Below are positions 33,246-42,651 of a stretch of 64,000 nucleotides of DNA, in pieces; position 1 is the first letter of the stretch, and each line of letters starts with the position of its first letter. The notes under the pieces were generated by a model. The model ran no database searches. It saw only the letters and a list, made by a program, of their open reading frames with translations, and was not told the origin of the DNA. This DNA comes from Euclidia mi (taxonomy: Eukaryota; Arthropoda; Insecta; Lepidoptera; Erebidae), in assembly GCA_944739405.2 (NCBI GenBank), contig OX123191.2, positions 9,590,830-9,654,829 of the forward strand. Reading direction: 5' to 3'. The position numbers were made by a program, and so were the translations under genes.

Positions 33246-33895
33246 AGAACTTCTAAAATCATTATTATATTATATAGAAAATAATTCATTATTTGAAAGC
33301 ATTCTATTATCATAATCTTTTCAGCCATAATATAAGATATTTTCTTCGCCATATCTCATATAATTTCCTTTAAACCATTCCAAGTGTTTCCACATTAGTG
33401 CACTCACAAATCACAGTCACATTATCTACAAAACACATTCAGCTTGTCGATATAATGCAGTCGATCTATCAATACTCGTTGATTGATATCTAATCGGTTA
33501 CAACGCTGACCTGGTTTCCTTCACTGCCTTCTGATTACGTGGAATGAATAGTTGATAAGGAAAATGGTCCTGATCTCGTGGTTCATCTAACTAAACTCAT
33601 TTTAAGCTAACCGTATCTTGCAAGTTTCGAAAGAGCAGATGGTTTCAACTTCTGGTAATACTAAAGGAAATATTGGATTGTTGTTTTTGAAAATGGTTTA
33701 GGATTTTTTGTAGCATTAAATTTGAATACGTATTGTGATTTGCTATTTTAATAGATTTGGCAGTCCATGGATGTTTGCTAAACTGAAAAAAATGTTGATC
33801 GCTAAAATATTAAAATTAAGAGTCTTTTTTAGAATATCTATAAGTAGTTACTTAATTTTTTGGTCTATTTAGTCAGGTATCTCTAGATAGTCAGC
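33246..33895. other. Unassigned AT-rich sequence
   Basis: No supported feature. Confidence 0.45.
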
Positions 33896-36395
33896 GTGGT
33901 GATTACGGGCAAAACCTCAATGGCACAAACGCTTACGCAACGGGCCCCAGTTCCCGGTCGCCCCGCTATTCCTGGTCAAGGCGGCGGACATGGTAACGGC
34001 GGGGCAGGGGGTGCGAAGAATCCCCGGGTTATGGTAGGCCGCCAACACCGACTGACCATGGCTACGTATAACGGACGCACGCTACGGCTCGACGAACATC
34101 TGGCACAACTAGAAGAGGAACTGAAGTACATAAGGTGGCATGTTTTGGGATTATGCGAGGTCCGGAGAGAGGGAGAGGATACCGTTACCCTAGATTCAGG
34201 CCATCTGATGTACTTCAGGGGGGAAGACCAGCCATCCCAAGGCGGGGTTGGGTTCCTAGTCCATAAGGTCCTCTCTGACATCATTTTAGAAATCTCCAGT
34301 GTGTCGACAAGGGTAGCAAACCTTGTGATCAGACTCACTAAGAGACATACTCTCAAGGTTATCCAAGTGTATGCACCGACTTCGGCATACTCGGATGATG
34401 AAGTAGAAGAAATGTACGAAGACATTTCCAGGGCCTTACACAACACCCAAAAGGCCCACTTTAATGTTGTCATGAGGGACTTCAACGCCAAAGTGGGAGT
34501 ACATACTTGCGGCGAATCGGTAGTAGGACCACACGGATTTGGTAGGAGAAATCAAAGGGGGCAGATGCTCGTCAACTTCTTAGAGAAGGAGGGGCTGTTC
34601 TTAATGAACTCATTCTTTAAGAAGCAGCATCAAAGAAATTGGACGTGGCGAAACCCCACCACTATGACAAAAAATTAGATAGATTTCATTATGGCGGACA
34701 AAAGGCGAATATTTAGGGATGTCTCCGTGATCACTAGGTTCAATACCGGAAGTGATCACCGACTTGTACGAGGCACTCTGAATATCGATTATAAGCTTGA
34801 ACGCGTTCGCCTTATGAAGTCTACGCTCCAGCCAAATTTCCTCCAATCCGTGGTTGGATCTGAAAGATTCCAGCTAAAACTAGAAAACCGGTTCGCTGCC
34901 TTGGAAACCGCAATAGACGCTGATACGGACCAGGAACTCGATAAAGCAGTGGAAATCCTTCGGGATGAGGGGACGAAACTCTTTAAGATGCAGCACACGA
35001 GATCTCAACTTTCGCGAGAATCTCTGCAGCTAATAGAGACACGACGAGAAAACCTGGCAGGCACTTCGTCAGATCTAAATAAAAAGATCTTCAAGCTGGT
35101 AAGACGTGACCTCCGTAGCACCAATACACGCTCTATACAAGATGCAATCCAGCGAAATCAGGGGTTGAAAGTTTTTACTCAGCATCTAGGTCGAAGTCAT
35201 CTGACGAAGCTGACCACGTCAGACGGGAAAGTCGCCACTTCTAGGCCGGAGATTCTTGCGGAGGTTCATGGCTTCTACGGCAACCTCTAGACCTCGAAAG
35301 CGTCCCGTCCCCAACCTGACTCCGAGGATCCAAGAGCCACTTTAATTCGCCACTTCACGGAAGAGTTGCCAGACGTCAGCCAAGACGAAATCGTGGTGGC
35401 CCTGAGCCAGCTTAAAAATGGAAAAGCCCCAGGGGAAGATGGAATTACGATGGAGCTGCTAAAGGCAGATGGAAAACCTATACTGGTGCAGCTCCAACGC
35501 ATATTTCATTCTGTCCTGTTCTCGGGGAGAACTCCAAGGGCGTGGCGAAAGAGCATAGTCGTTTTGTTCGTCAAAAAGGGAGACAAAACTCTTTTGAGGA
35601 ACTATCCACCATTCTCGCTCTTGGGCCACGTCTATAAGCTGTTTTCTAGGGTCATCACAGACGTCTCGCGCGTAGACTCGACGACTTTCAGCCGCCCGAA
35701 CAGGCCGGTTTTCGGGGAGGATATGGCACCATAGACCGCATCCACACAGTGCGGCAGATTAAACAGAAGACAGAGGAGTATAATCAGCCCCTGTGCTTAG
35801 CATTTGTGGACTATGAGAAGGCCTTTGACTCCATCAAAACCTGGTCTGTTCTGGAGTCTTTGCAACGGTGCCAAATCGATTGGCGGTACGTCCAAGTGCT
35901 GAAAGGTCTGTATGACACCGCGACTATGACCATCCAAGTACAGAACCAGCAGTCTGAACCTATCCACCTGCATCGAGGCGTGAGACAAGGGCATGTTATC
36001 TCCCCCAAATTGTTCATAAATGCAATGGAGGACATGTTCAAGACGCTGCACTGGAAAGGACGCGGTATTAACATAAACGGCGAGTACCTCTCACACTTGA
36101 GATTTGCAGACGATATCGTTATCGTGGCTGAAACCGTGCAAGACTTGCAGTATATGCTGAGCAGCCTGGCTGATTCTTCTGCTCGCATCGGTCTCCGGAT
36201 GAACTTGGATAAAACCAAGATAGTGTTCAATGAACATGTCTCTCCGAAACCGATTATCCTAAATTGGGCAAACCTTACAGTTGGGTAGAAATAACTTCGA
36301 GAGGGAGGCTTGCAGAAGAATACAACTCGGCTGGGCGGCATATAGGAAACTCCGTCGAGTCTTTTCGTCATCCCTACCGCAAAACCTTAAGAAGC
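33896..36395 (+). pseudogene. RTE-clade LINE: endonuclease and reverse transcriptase
   Basis: A single polyprotein with a glycine-rich leader (to about 34010), APE endonuclease (LTMATYNGRTLR at 34053, LGLCEVRREG, GGVGFLVHK, VIQVYAPTS, then VVMRDFNAKVG where GDFNAK is expected) and RT (NGKAPGEDGI at 35417, FVDYEKAFDS at 35803, GVRQGHVISPKLF at 35978, FADDIVIV at 36104). Damage is mild: two in-frame nonsense codons (TAG at 34676 in KN*IDFIMADKRR and at 35288), a frameshift near 35650 and another near 36260, after which REACRRIQLGWAAYRKL continues. The D in GDFN reads R-D-F-N (VVMRDFNAKV), another lesion. The protein ends abruptly at SLPQNLKKP (about 36390), where an R-type hairpin end is fused; normal RTE C-terminal sequence is missing. 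Confidence 0.85.
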
Positions 36396-36445
36396 CGCGC
36401 CGCTTTTTTGTTCGACTTGATGGGGGCACTGTCGTACCCCCAGAT
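36396..36445 (+). repeat. Hairpin-end fragment of repeat R
   Basis: GCCGCGCCGCTTTTTTG, TTCGACTTGATGGGGGCAC and CGTACCCCCAGAT resemble the terminal part of R copy 1 (10823-10880 on minus). The stem TGGGGGCAC/GTACCCCCA is kept with loop TGTC. Similarity stops after CAGAT in both copies. Confidence 0.6.
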
Positions 36446-37654
36446 ATATAGTTTTGTATTAGCTTGTAAGGTATCGTATTTAGAGGTTAGAATATTTTTG
36501 GCATTATTAGATATATTTGACGTAGGTACATCTTCTAGATGGTAACACGTGTAACCATTTTTATCACCATCATGACAAGTTATTAGACATATCAATAAGT
36601 CTTATGAGGAAGAGATATGTATGGTGGCACTAAGACCATCATCAAGCTGAACTACTTTTTTTAGTTACTATACTAAATAAAACACGGCAGTAGGGGTGGA
36701 CCGAAGATCTGAATAATACCTACCGCGGAAAGCGGTTATATAACCTTAGGGGAACCTATTTTCAGCAGTGGACGTCTTTTGGTTGTGATGATAGCGATGA
36801 TGATATAATCATATTACATCCAAGCAAAACATATAATCGTTATGTTCATCACACAAAGATCCGTCTTCGATGTTGATTGGATCCACGACAACCAGCCATC
36901 GGGGTAACAGAACTACAATCAAAGGGCAGTCAGAAAAATCCTAAAGTAAAGTTACACAGTAATATATAAAAACAGAGACGTAATTATTTCTTTTAGTGCT
37001 ACTTCATTCCTGAATCTCTAAACCCAATCCAGTTTATCGCAACTTCTTCACGTCACGTCATTAAGAAAAGTTTCGCGAAAGCAAGTAGCATTACTTACGC
37101 TAGGAAAAAGACACTTATCACGTACGAATGGGGTTTTGGTGCTCATTCGAGGCAAGCCACCTCGTAAATGCCTCGTGTAGTACGTGTCGACAACTCGACA
37201 TTTTTATATAGCGACATATTGCCAACTGGATGAGTCTTGTGTGAATAACATAACATAACTTCACGCCTTTTATCCCCGAAGGGGTAGGCAGAGGTGTATT
37301 ACACACCCACACTTGTGTGAATAACAAATATAAAAGAGATTTATTGTGTCCGTTGGGTGATGTCAGTTTTAAAGAATGCATAAATGAAAGTATGTAGAAG
37401 GAAATCTGACATCCAATCACTTGAAAATAAATTACTTACTTAATTATTTAACGGTCAGTAACAGAACGCCCATAGACATCAAAGCAATAAATCTTATATT
37501 GTGTTTCGTTAATTGTACTTCAAAGGATTAAAGCGACTGAAACCTGGAAAACTTAAATGAAATCTTATGGCATGAGTTGATACGCATGCCATAAGTTGTT
37601 TTACTGTATTGTTTCATTAATTTTATCAGAGAATGTTCGACAAACAAGTAGTAG
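36446..37654. other. Mostly unassigned; RTE C-terminus and SINE B tail
   Basis: 36690-36800 encodes a degraded RTE C-terminus (GGPKI..., YFQQWTSFG) with a (GATGAT)n tail. 37240-37312 holds a SINE family B 3' end on minus (CGCCTTTTATCCCCGAAGGG, GGTGTATTACACACCC). The rest is unassigned. Confidence 0.55.
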
Positions 37655-37987
37655 AAATATTCATGTCGTAAATGGCATATGGCTGCTCTCATTGATTAAC
37701 GGTGGTACTCGTAGAAGGCTGCTGACCGTCAGTAGGCAAGGAGGTAGACGGTACAGCGTTAATGTACACAGATTCACGTGCTTGATTCAAACTAGATGAG
37801 TTGTTCAAACTTGTCGATGGCATTGGTCTAGGAATGTCTACATCTGCAGATTCTTCTGTAACAGCCTGGTGAATATCCATGTCGTAAATGGTATATAGCT
37901 GCTCACATTCATTAATGGTGGTACTCGTAGAAGGCTGCTGACCGTCAATTTCATCTTAAAAAACTTCAATTATTTCGCCCAACTCTA
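37655..37987 (-). pseudogene. MULE transposase exon 2, N-terminal part, copy A
   Basis: Encodes the low-complexity N-terminal region (ELGEIIEVF then QQPSTSTTINE, YTIYDMDIHQAVTEES, PSTSLNNSSSLNQAR) that is tandemly repeated in the family. Lesions: the start dinucleotide after the splice gives ATA instead of ATG, CAA has become TAA just after EVF, and TGA interrupts at VNQ*EQP. Clearly dead. Confidence 0.8.
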
Positions 37988-38019
37988 CTTGAAAAATAAA
38001 TAAATAAAATGTTACGACT

Positions 38020-38262
38020 CATCATCATTTCATCATTATCAGCCTTTATCAGTCCACTGCTGGACTAGGCCTCTCCTTTGAAAGGAAGGAATTGGCCTAC
38101 TATACCACGCTGGCCAAACGGATTGGTATAGGGTTTGTATCAAGTTTTCCTTCTCTTACAGTGTTGTTCTCTGCATAATATGCTCCCTCTGTCGGCTCTT
38201 ACGACACCCATGGGATGATATGGGGTGGTGACAATCCGTATTCTTAATCCGTCACCACACGG
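38020..38262 (-). repeat. SINE family C in MULE copy A
   Basis: Flanked by a perfect 13-bp target duplication AAATGTTACGACT (38007-38019 and 38263-38275). Copy B has one such site (around 42617-42629) without the SINE, so the empty site confirms the ends. The tail on minus is (GAT)n-like. Confidence 0.95.
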
Positions 38263-38488
38263 AAATGTTACGACTACAGCAGCAAAAATATGAAAAATAA
38301 TTTATTCAGTGTTGCCAGAATAATTATTATTTCAAAAGTACAATGGCAACATTGAGTAAATTTTGTATATAAAATAACTTATCTTTAAACTGTGAAATAC
38401 AAAAGTTAGAACTTATTACTATGTTTATTTATATTATTGCAAAAGATGAAAAAATACAAATACTTTTATAATTATATATATTATATAT

Positions 38489-38534
38489 AATAAAATTCAC
38501 TGTATAATGTTGCCATTATACAGTGAATTTTATT
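38489..38534. repeat. Perfect palindrome, 21-bp arms, 4-nt loop, only in MULE copy A
   Basis: Arms 38489-38509 and 38514-38534 around TTGC. In copy B (around 42394-42425) only one arm plus GTGGCAAC is present, so the second arm is specific to copy A. Confidence 0.9.
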
Positions 38535-38547
38535 TATTACGACCTAG

Positions 38548-38586
38548 GCTATAGAAAAATTGTCACTATGACAATTTTTCTATAGC
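38548..38586. repeat. Intronic palindrome shared by both MULE copies
   Basis: GCTATAGAAAAATTGTCA (38548-38565), loop CTA, and its exact complement (38569-38586). The same hairpin occurs in copy B near 42342-42380, so it predates the split of the copies. Confidence 0.9.
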
Positions 38587-38855
38587 GACGTTAAATCAGT
38601 CTCTTGAATTTAGAGCGTACTTAAGTACAGTTTTTATATGCCTACAGCGACTTCGAATTTAACGCCGAGTTCGGGTGTAGCGACTGTTATAACCAGTGAT
38701 TTGTGATAGATTCCTAGAAATTCTATGCACATTTTACGACGGTAATTCTCTTGTTTACATCCGCACAGATGGTCAGCAATTGTGGTGATCTATTGTTTAT
38801 AGTTATTAGCTAGGGACCCGTACAACGCAGGTAAGCGTGTACGTTTCGGCGTTAA

Positions 38856-38969
38856 ATGATTCAGTTACAAAGTGATAAATTAAAGCAAAGTAATATTACA
38901 CAATATTTTAAATGTGCCAATGATGAACTAAATGAGCAAATACTTTCAACAATAAACGAATGTAACTAA
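38856..38969 (+). CDS. Antisense 37-codon ORF in MULE intron, copy A, with PIP-box-like motif
   Basis: ATG at 38856 to TAA at 38969, antisense to the transposase within its intron. Residues 11-18 read QSNITQYF, which fits the PCNA-interacting (PIP) box pattern Q-x-x-(I/L/M)-x-x-aromatic-aromatic; the preceding residues are K/Q-rich, the rest acidic and polar. A TAA directly precedes the ATG, so this is not the tail of a longer frame. A GTAACT that could act as a splice donor overlaps its last codons. The same frame is intact at 41957-42070 in copy B. Function unknown; the copies are so alike that conservation alone proves little. Confidence 0.4.
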   Translation: MIQLQSDKLKQSNITQYFKCANDELNEQILSTINECN

Positions 38970-39189
38970 ACTTTGTGTGTCTGTATATCTTTATCTATAC
39001 CTGTTACGACCCCCGGATATAACGAAATCTACTTATAAAATGATAATGGCAACATTATAATGAAAAACTGTAGTATTTGAAATGTCAAATATTACAAAAG
39101 TTAGAACATAATATAACTATACTACTTATTTAACATATTGTATATAATTATTGTAATAACAATTTGATATTGCTTTTATCAAAACTCAC

Positions 39190-39277
39190 TTGAATTTCTT
39201 TGAACAGCGTATTCTTTATCGACCTTATCTTCATTGTTAATCCCTCTTAGGATTTCTGATATTCCAACGAAACCCAT
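39190..39277 (-). CDS. MULE transposase exon 1, copy A
   Basis: ATG at 39277 encodes 29 residues beginning MGFVGISEILRGINNEDK, then one extra base, followed directly by the donor GTGAGT (39189-39184). Joined to the acceptor TTTTTCAAG at the start of exon 2, the split codon A|TG would restore Met in copy B's version (RNS-M-ELGEII). The clean phase and consensus sites on both sides support the intron. Only this copy has the full exon 1. Confidence 0.7.
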
Positions 39278-40159
39278 TGCTGAAATAGATTTCTTCAATT
39301 AGTTTGTATAATTTTTAACTTATCTAACTAATGAAACGGTCGAAAGTCAGCCATTTTGACTTAACAAATAACGCGTTATCGACAATCTATCGGAACAATT
39401 AAGTACATACTTACATAGCTTGTATAAATTTACAACAAAGTTATCTAGAAGTTTACCATGGAACTAGGTATGGGCATTTTAAGGATTTGCTAATAGCATA
39501 TTATATTTTGCCATTTGTCACCAAATGTATTCATGTCACGTCTAAACATTGATTCATTTCAAGATTATGTAAATGGTTTTAACTGCAAAACAAACTACTA
39601 GCTTACTAAACATATTACAATGAAACTAGTTTTCTAAATAATTTTAAGTACAAAATTATCAAATTAACTTCCCTTGTCTTTTCTTTATTTGAAACTTTCA
39701 CAACACAGACATCACTCATGATCACGTTCCGTTCACTACTATCGAATGACAACGCCATCTTGCATACAAGACGTAAGAGACAGGCAAAAAATTGTACGAC
39801 TATACTATCTCTTTCTCGCGACGTACCTGGCTGAGTAGCTAAGCATAAAATTTGACTGATGTTAACATAGTGACAGCAGATCCAGTAGTTGATAACTAAA
39901 CCATAATAAGTTTTATTTGTTACTCTATTGATATCACTTACTCGATGACTGTTATAATGTATATGCCCTGATTTTTTGGTATTAAGGGTTTTGTTTTAGA
40001 TATACTAACTCACTAAAGTGCAGAAACTGTTTCTGCGGTTGAAACCGCAGTTTTAGGTTTAATATACGTACATTATATATGAATCGTATCTATTTATTCC
40101 AATTATTATTAACAGTAATAAAATTGTTTATTTTAAATAAAAATTGTATTATTTGATAG
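39278..40159 (-). other. MULE copy A 5' noncoding region
   Basis: Between exon 1 and the terminal repeat; likely contains the promoter. Contains no clear motif; no counterpart in copy B, which is truncated here. Confidence 0.45.
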
Positions 40160-40372
40160 CACTTGTTTCATTGACTGTACCATTCCATACATTCGACGTG
40201 GTGGCACTAGGCTACATTTTTTGTGGTAGTAATTTACATCGGTTAAGTAGACGTAGCGGTAATAAAATAGACTTTTTAAACGACTCGACGAGGCGGGAAT
40301 AAATGCGTGTTTTTTTCGGAGTAGACGTAGCGGCTACTCGACGTGGCGAGACTCGACATCAAAGGAAAACAT
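40160..40372 (-). repeat. MULE terminal inverted repeat, 5' end of copy A
   Basis: Matches 45310-45495 in the same plus-strand orientation: CACTTGTTTCATTGACTGTA, CATACATTCGACGTGG, AAATAGACTTTTTAAACGAC, GGAGTAGACGTAGCGGCTAC, ending CGTGGCGAGACTCGACATC. Because copy A is on minus and copy B on plus, identical orientation at both right-hand edges is what inverted ends predict. Length around 200 bp, usual for MULEs. Confidence 0.7.
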
Positions 40373-40670
40373 CTCGTAAATTATAAATAAAGATAAATTA
40401 TAAGATAGGTTTACGAAGGAACGAAATCAGAGCTATCTACAAATATCTATATTTACCTACTACAAAGGGTTACTGTTAATGACGTGAAATGTTCGGGATG
40501 CCCGCTTTAGATTCCAGGGGCAACGCTGAGTCTTGGTCATTACGTGATTGGAATTAACTACGCAATGGTTTATTGGACTTTAATGTAGTTTGAATTTATT
40601 AGGTAATAGATAGGTGAATGAGATGATTGTTATTGTTTGTAGGTTGACGGACGCATGAATAGACTTAGGT

Positions 40671-41654
40671 ATCCCATAAAAACAATACTTGTCAAAAATA
40701 CCAAGTCTCGCGACCGTAAAAAGTTGTGGGATCCATGTAATACCAAGTAGGTTAATTAAAAATCTTTAATGTTTTAAATAAATAGATTGACTCGGCCATC
40801 GCATGAAAACACAATATATCTCATAAGCAATACATATATAAATTAGATATAATATTAATTATTTAAAACATTATAGATTTTTAATTAACCGATTTGGTAT
40901 TACATGGATCCCACAACTTTTTACGGTCGCGAGACTTGGTATTTTTGAAAAGTATTGTTTTTATGGGATCTTATTTCTTTTTGTAAATAGTCTTACTTTT
41001 GTCTTTTCCGGTACATTCTACTTCTTGTACACCAACAACGAATTTTCTTAATTCAAGTTCTAACTGCAAATGTAATTCTGTAATCCTTTATATTTATATA
41101 AGACTAGAGGACGCCAGCAGCTACGCCTGCATTTTTTTAGATTTACCCGTTTTGGCCGATCCCGTGGGAATTTCGGGAAATCCCTTCTTAGTGCACCCCT
41201 AAGGTCCCCAAGGAACATACATGCAAAATTTCAGCTTCCTGCGCCCAATAGTTTCGGCTGTAGCGTGTCTGTCAGTCAGTCAGTAACGCAAGGATTTTAT
41301 ATATTAAGATTACAAAGTTATTTTTGCAGCTGATGTATCTCGAAAACTGGACAGAAATTGAAAAATGTTTGAATTTTTCCTTGATTCATATACTAAACAC
41401 TAATCGTATTCTAAATTTGAAGCTTCTATGTCTGCTAGAAGTGCTTTAGACTTTTGATGATCGGTCAGTAAGTGACAAAATCAAGAATTTTGACTCGTTA
41501 TAATTCTTAAACTACTAGTTTAAATTGAATAAAATTTGAAATATTCCATGTTTATACAATACCTGCATGGTTACTAAAAAAACAGGCTTCCAGTTTTATC
41601 CACAACGAAGTTATAGGGGGTGGTAAATGGCCTAAATAGCTTCGAGAAAAGGAT
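40671..41654 (+). repeat. Repeat R, copy 2, split by a 206-bp Helitron
   Basis: Begins with the inverted-repeat end 40671-40969 (ATCCCATAAAAACAATAC ... ATGGGAT, 299 bp), then about 75 bp of flank, AACTGCAAATGTAATTCTG, and, after the Helitron at 41104-41309, TTACAAAGTTATTTTTGCAG and onward to CTTCGAGAAAAGGAT. It stops there at a junction with MULE copy B; the hairpin end seen in copy 1 is missing. It provides the empty site for the 4.6-kb LINE in copy 1. Confidence 0.85.
41104..41309 (-). mobile_element. 206-bp non-autonomous Helitron, copy 1
   Basis: On minus: starts TC (41309-41308, TCTTAATATATAAAATCC), ends CTAG (41107-41104), inserted between A and T of the host repeat. R copy 1 (11230-11250) shows the uninterrupted site, confirming insertion without target duplication. 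It has the same length as and is nearly identical to 57668-57873, so transposition was recent. Confidence 0.9.
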
Positions 41655-41736
41655 TTCGTTGGAATATCAGAAATCCTAAGAGGGATTAATAATGAAGATA
41701 TGGTCGATGAAGAATACGCTGTTCAAAGAAACTCAA
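41655..41736 (+). pseudogene. MULE transposase exon 1, copy B, start lost
   Basis: Encodes FVGISEILRGINNEDMVDEE-like residues and ends at the donor GTGAGT (41737). The initiating ATG and glycine codon are replaced by repeat R sequence (AAAAGGAT). Confidence 0.75.
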
Positions 41737-41956
41737 GTGAGTTTTGATAAAAGCAATATCAAATTGTAATTACAATAATTATTTACAATATGTTAAATAA
41801 GTAGTATAGTTATATTATGTTCTAACTTTTGTAATATATGACATTTCAAATACTACAGTTTTTCATTATAATGTTGCCATTATCATTTTATAAGTAGATT
41901 TCTTTATATCCGGGAGTCGTAACAGGTATAGATAAAGATATACAGACACACAAAGT

Positions 41957-42070
41957 TTAGTTACATTCGTTTATTGTTGAAAGTATTTGCTCATTTAGTT
42001 CATCATTGGCACATTTAAAATATTGTGTAATATTACTTTGCTTTAATTTATCACTTTGTAACTGAATCAT
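41957..42070 (-). CDS. Antisense 37-codon ORF in MULE intron, copy B
   Basis: Same frame as 38856-38969, from ATG (42070) to TAA (41957), including the QSNITQYF PIP-box-like motif at residues 11-18. I see no difference between the two copies over this ORF, although the surrounding intron also differs little. See the finding on this ORF. Confidence 0.4.
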   Translation of the reverse strand: MIQLQSDKLKQSNITQYFKCANDELNEQILSTINECN

Positions 42071-42651
42071 TTAACGCCGAAACGTACACGCTTACCTGCG
42101 TTGTACGGGTCCCTAGCTAATAACTATAAACAATAGATCACCACAATTGCTGACCATCTGTGCGGATGTAAACAAGAGAATTACCGTCGTAAAATGTGCA
42201 TAGAATTTCTAGGAATCTATCACAAATCACTGGTTATAACAGTCGCTACACCCGAACTCGGCGTTAAATTCGAAGTCGCTGTAGGCATATAAAAACTGTA
42301 CTTAAGTACGCTCTAAATTCAAGAGACTGATTTAACGTCGCTATAGAAAAATTGTCATAGTGACAATTTTTCTATAGCCAAGGTCGTAATAAATAAAATT
42401 CACTGTATAGTGGCAACTTTATAATTATAAAAGTATTTGTATTTTTTCATCTTTTGCAATAATATAAATAAATATAGTAATAAGTTCTAACTTTTGTATT
42501 TCACAGTTTAAAGATAAGTTATTTTATATAAAATTTTACTCAGTGTTGCTATTGTACTTTTGAAATAATAATTATTCTGGCAACACTGAGTAAATTATTT
42601 TTCATATTTTTGCTGCTGTAGTCGTAAAATTTTATTTATTTATTTTTCAAG

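Larger units (their letters stand above)
37655..40372 (-). mobile_element. MULE copy A, 3'-truncated, interrupted by a SINE
   Basis: Element on minus. Its 5' terminal repeat lies at 40160-40372, a noncoding 5' region at 39278-40159, exon 1 at 39190-39277, an intron at 37988-39189, and the beginning of exon 2 at 37655-37987, where it is cut off. The family C SINE at 38020-38262 sits in the intron. It aligns in reverse with 41655-42990 of copy B at high identity. The 3' half, including the catalytic domain, is missing. Confidence 0.8.

Noticed and set aside
33976..36371. Long ORFs on the minus strand opposite the RTE LINE
   Set aside because: They are antisense shadows of the endonuclease and RT frames, which carry recognisable motifs on plus.
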